Shown here piece after piece: positions 63,396 to 64,000 of a stretch of DNA of 64,000 bases (position 1 is the stretch's first letter; every line of letters starts with the position of its first letter). The notes under the pieces were generated by a model. That model did no database searches. It was not told where the DNA came from and worked only from the letters and a program-made list of their open reading frames with translations. Source of the stretch: Staphylococcus sp. MI 10-1553 (lineage in GTDB: Bacteria > Bacillota > Bacilli > Staphylococcales > Staphylococcaceae); assembly GCF_010365305.1 (NCBI RefSeq), contig NZ_CP048279.1, positions 1,116,001 to 1,180,000 of the forward strand. Reading direction: 5' to 3'. The position numbers and the translations under genes were made by a program.

Positions 63396-64000
63396 GTGCG
63401 CTCGGCATGGGTAACACCTTGACGGTGAAAGTCCGTTACAGGCTTGGTAGTAGGAACTGTTAGCGAAAGACAAGGGTGTCCATTGTGAAGTGGAATCTGA
63501 AGGAAGTCGGACGCAAACACTCGCACTGACGAACAGAAACATCATACTAAGGCTATGTGGAATGGATGAATCTGCTAAACAAGATGAAGTCCTATACTAC
63601 CCGAGTTCTATATAGTAAATGATGCGGTGACATGAGTGGAAAGGGGTTACACCTTACCCGGGGAGGTCTCATCAGCGGTATTTCTACCGTAGTAACAACG
63701 AATGATGAGAAGTCAGCAGAAGTCATAGTAGGGAAAATGTACCGAAGGACTGAACAATATTCAATACAAAGTAAAGATTGGAGGTTATAGATTTACGACG
63801 TACAGAATACGGTCTTAACCGGCAACTTATGGAAGGATAAGTAGTGGAACGAAAAAGAATACATAAGTGTGTACAGTAAATCTTAGGTGAAATGAAAGAA
63901 ATGTATCGTAAGTCTTCATCTCTGATGGAGCTTGTTGTAAGACCTGACAACATAGAAAAAGCTATCAAGAAGGTAAAGAAAAACAAAGGTGCTCCTGGAA
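63396..64000 (+). mobile_element. Group II intron (likely IIC), 3' part outside window
   Basis: Starts GTGCGCTCGGCATGGG with the GTGCG 5' consensus and has a long structured RNA leader, then a reverse-transcriptase start. It stands immediately behind a terminator, the preferred target of class IIC introns. Domain V, the 3' end and the maturase body lie to the right. Confidence 0.8.
63892..64000 (+). CDS. Group II intron reverse transcriptase/maturase, 3' partial
   Basis: The first 36 codons read MKEMYRKSSSLMELVVRPDN then IEKAIKKVKKNKGAPG, the N-terminal RT0/RT1 block of intron-encoded proteins (KNKGAPGVDG type). AGGTGA is too near ATG 63892 and better placed for ATG 63901, so either may be used. 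The frame is open at the window end. It drives splicing and retrohoming of the intron. Confidence 0.8.
   Translation, partial: MKEMYRKSSSLMELVVRPDNIEKAIKKVKKNKGAPG

Overview
The window is a stretch of Staphylococcus chromosome. The 16S rRNA gene, the staphylococcal-type vraUTSR operon, the Sav1866-type exporter, the AirSR pair and the SA1665-like regulator all point to this genus, and the gene order resembles the S. aureus map-to-SA1665 segment. The variable region near the 16S 5' end looks more like the S. schleiferi/S. coagulans type of veterinary staphylococci than S. aureus. That is memory-based and not a species call.

Left edge (1-4.4 kb) is a very A+T-rich accessory island. It begins inside a gene closely resembling bacD, the bacilysin L-amino-acid ligase of Bacillus. 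Tightly coupled behind it are a bacE-like exporter, a bacF-like aminotransferase carrying a frameshift, and a chorismate mutase gene also carrying a frameshift. An IS21-family end with an istB relic abuts the last gene. The order ligase-exporter-aminotransferase is that of the Bacillus bac cluster; bacABC equivalents, if present, lie to the left of the window. This is the most interesting system here.

4.5-35.8 kb is mostly core genome: a FUSC membrane protein, map, the cell-wall-stress operon vraU-vraT-vraS-vraR, carbonic anhydrase, a YihY-like membrane protein, ptpA, ampS, a thioesterase, a YfkAB radical SAM protein, a DJ-1/PfpI protein, a CidC-like pyruvate oxidase, the glycosyltransferase SgtB, recX, a TagGH-like ABC pair with a degenerate ATPase, mutY, the nucleotide phosphatase Ntdp, a Sav1866-type exporter, a glutamate-synthase-like protein, a second FUSC protein, hemL, bcp, a 2-hydroxyacid dehydrogenase and perR.

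36.1-43.9 kb is an rRNA operon: two candidate promoters, 16S, tRNA-Ile, tRNA-Ala, 23S, 5S, then 21 more tRNA genes. One of these is a tRNA-Gly with abnormal D and T loops, of the kind staphylococci use for pentaglycine cell-wall bridges.

44.4-63.3 kb is core again: a PTS IIC-like membrane protein, an amino-acid ABC transporter, queG-trmL, a NagB-like protein, fumC, ppx-ppk, a pseudouridine synthase, the Fe-S redox-sensing pair airSR, a dicarboxylate/amino-acid symporter, a CDF metal exporter and an XRE-type regulator. The window ends inside a group II intron inserted directly after that regulator's terminator.

A structured repeat of about 260 bp occurs four times (4.2, 16.6, 23.8 and 30.9 kb), each time between convergent transcription units. 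Its stems are kept although their sequences differ.
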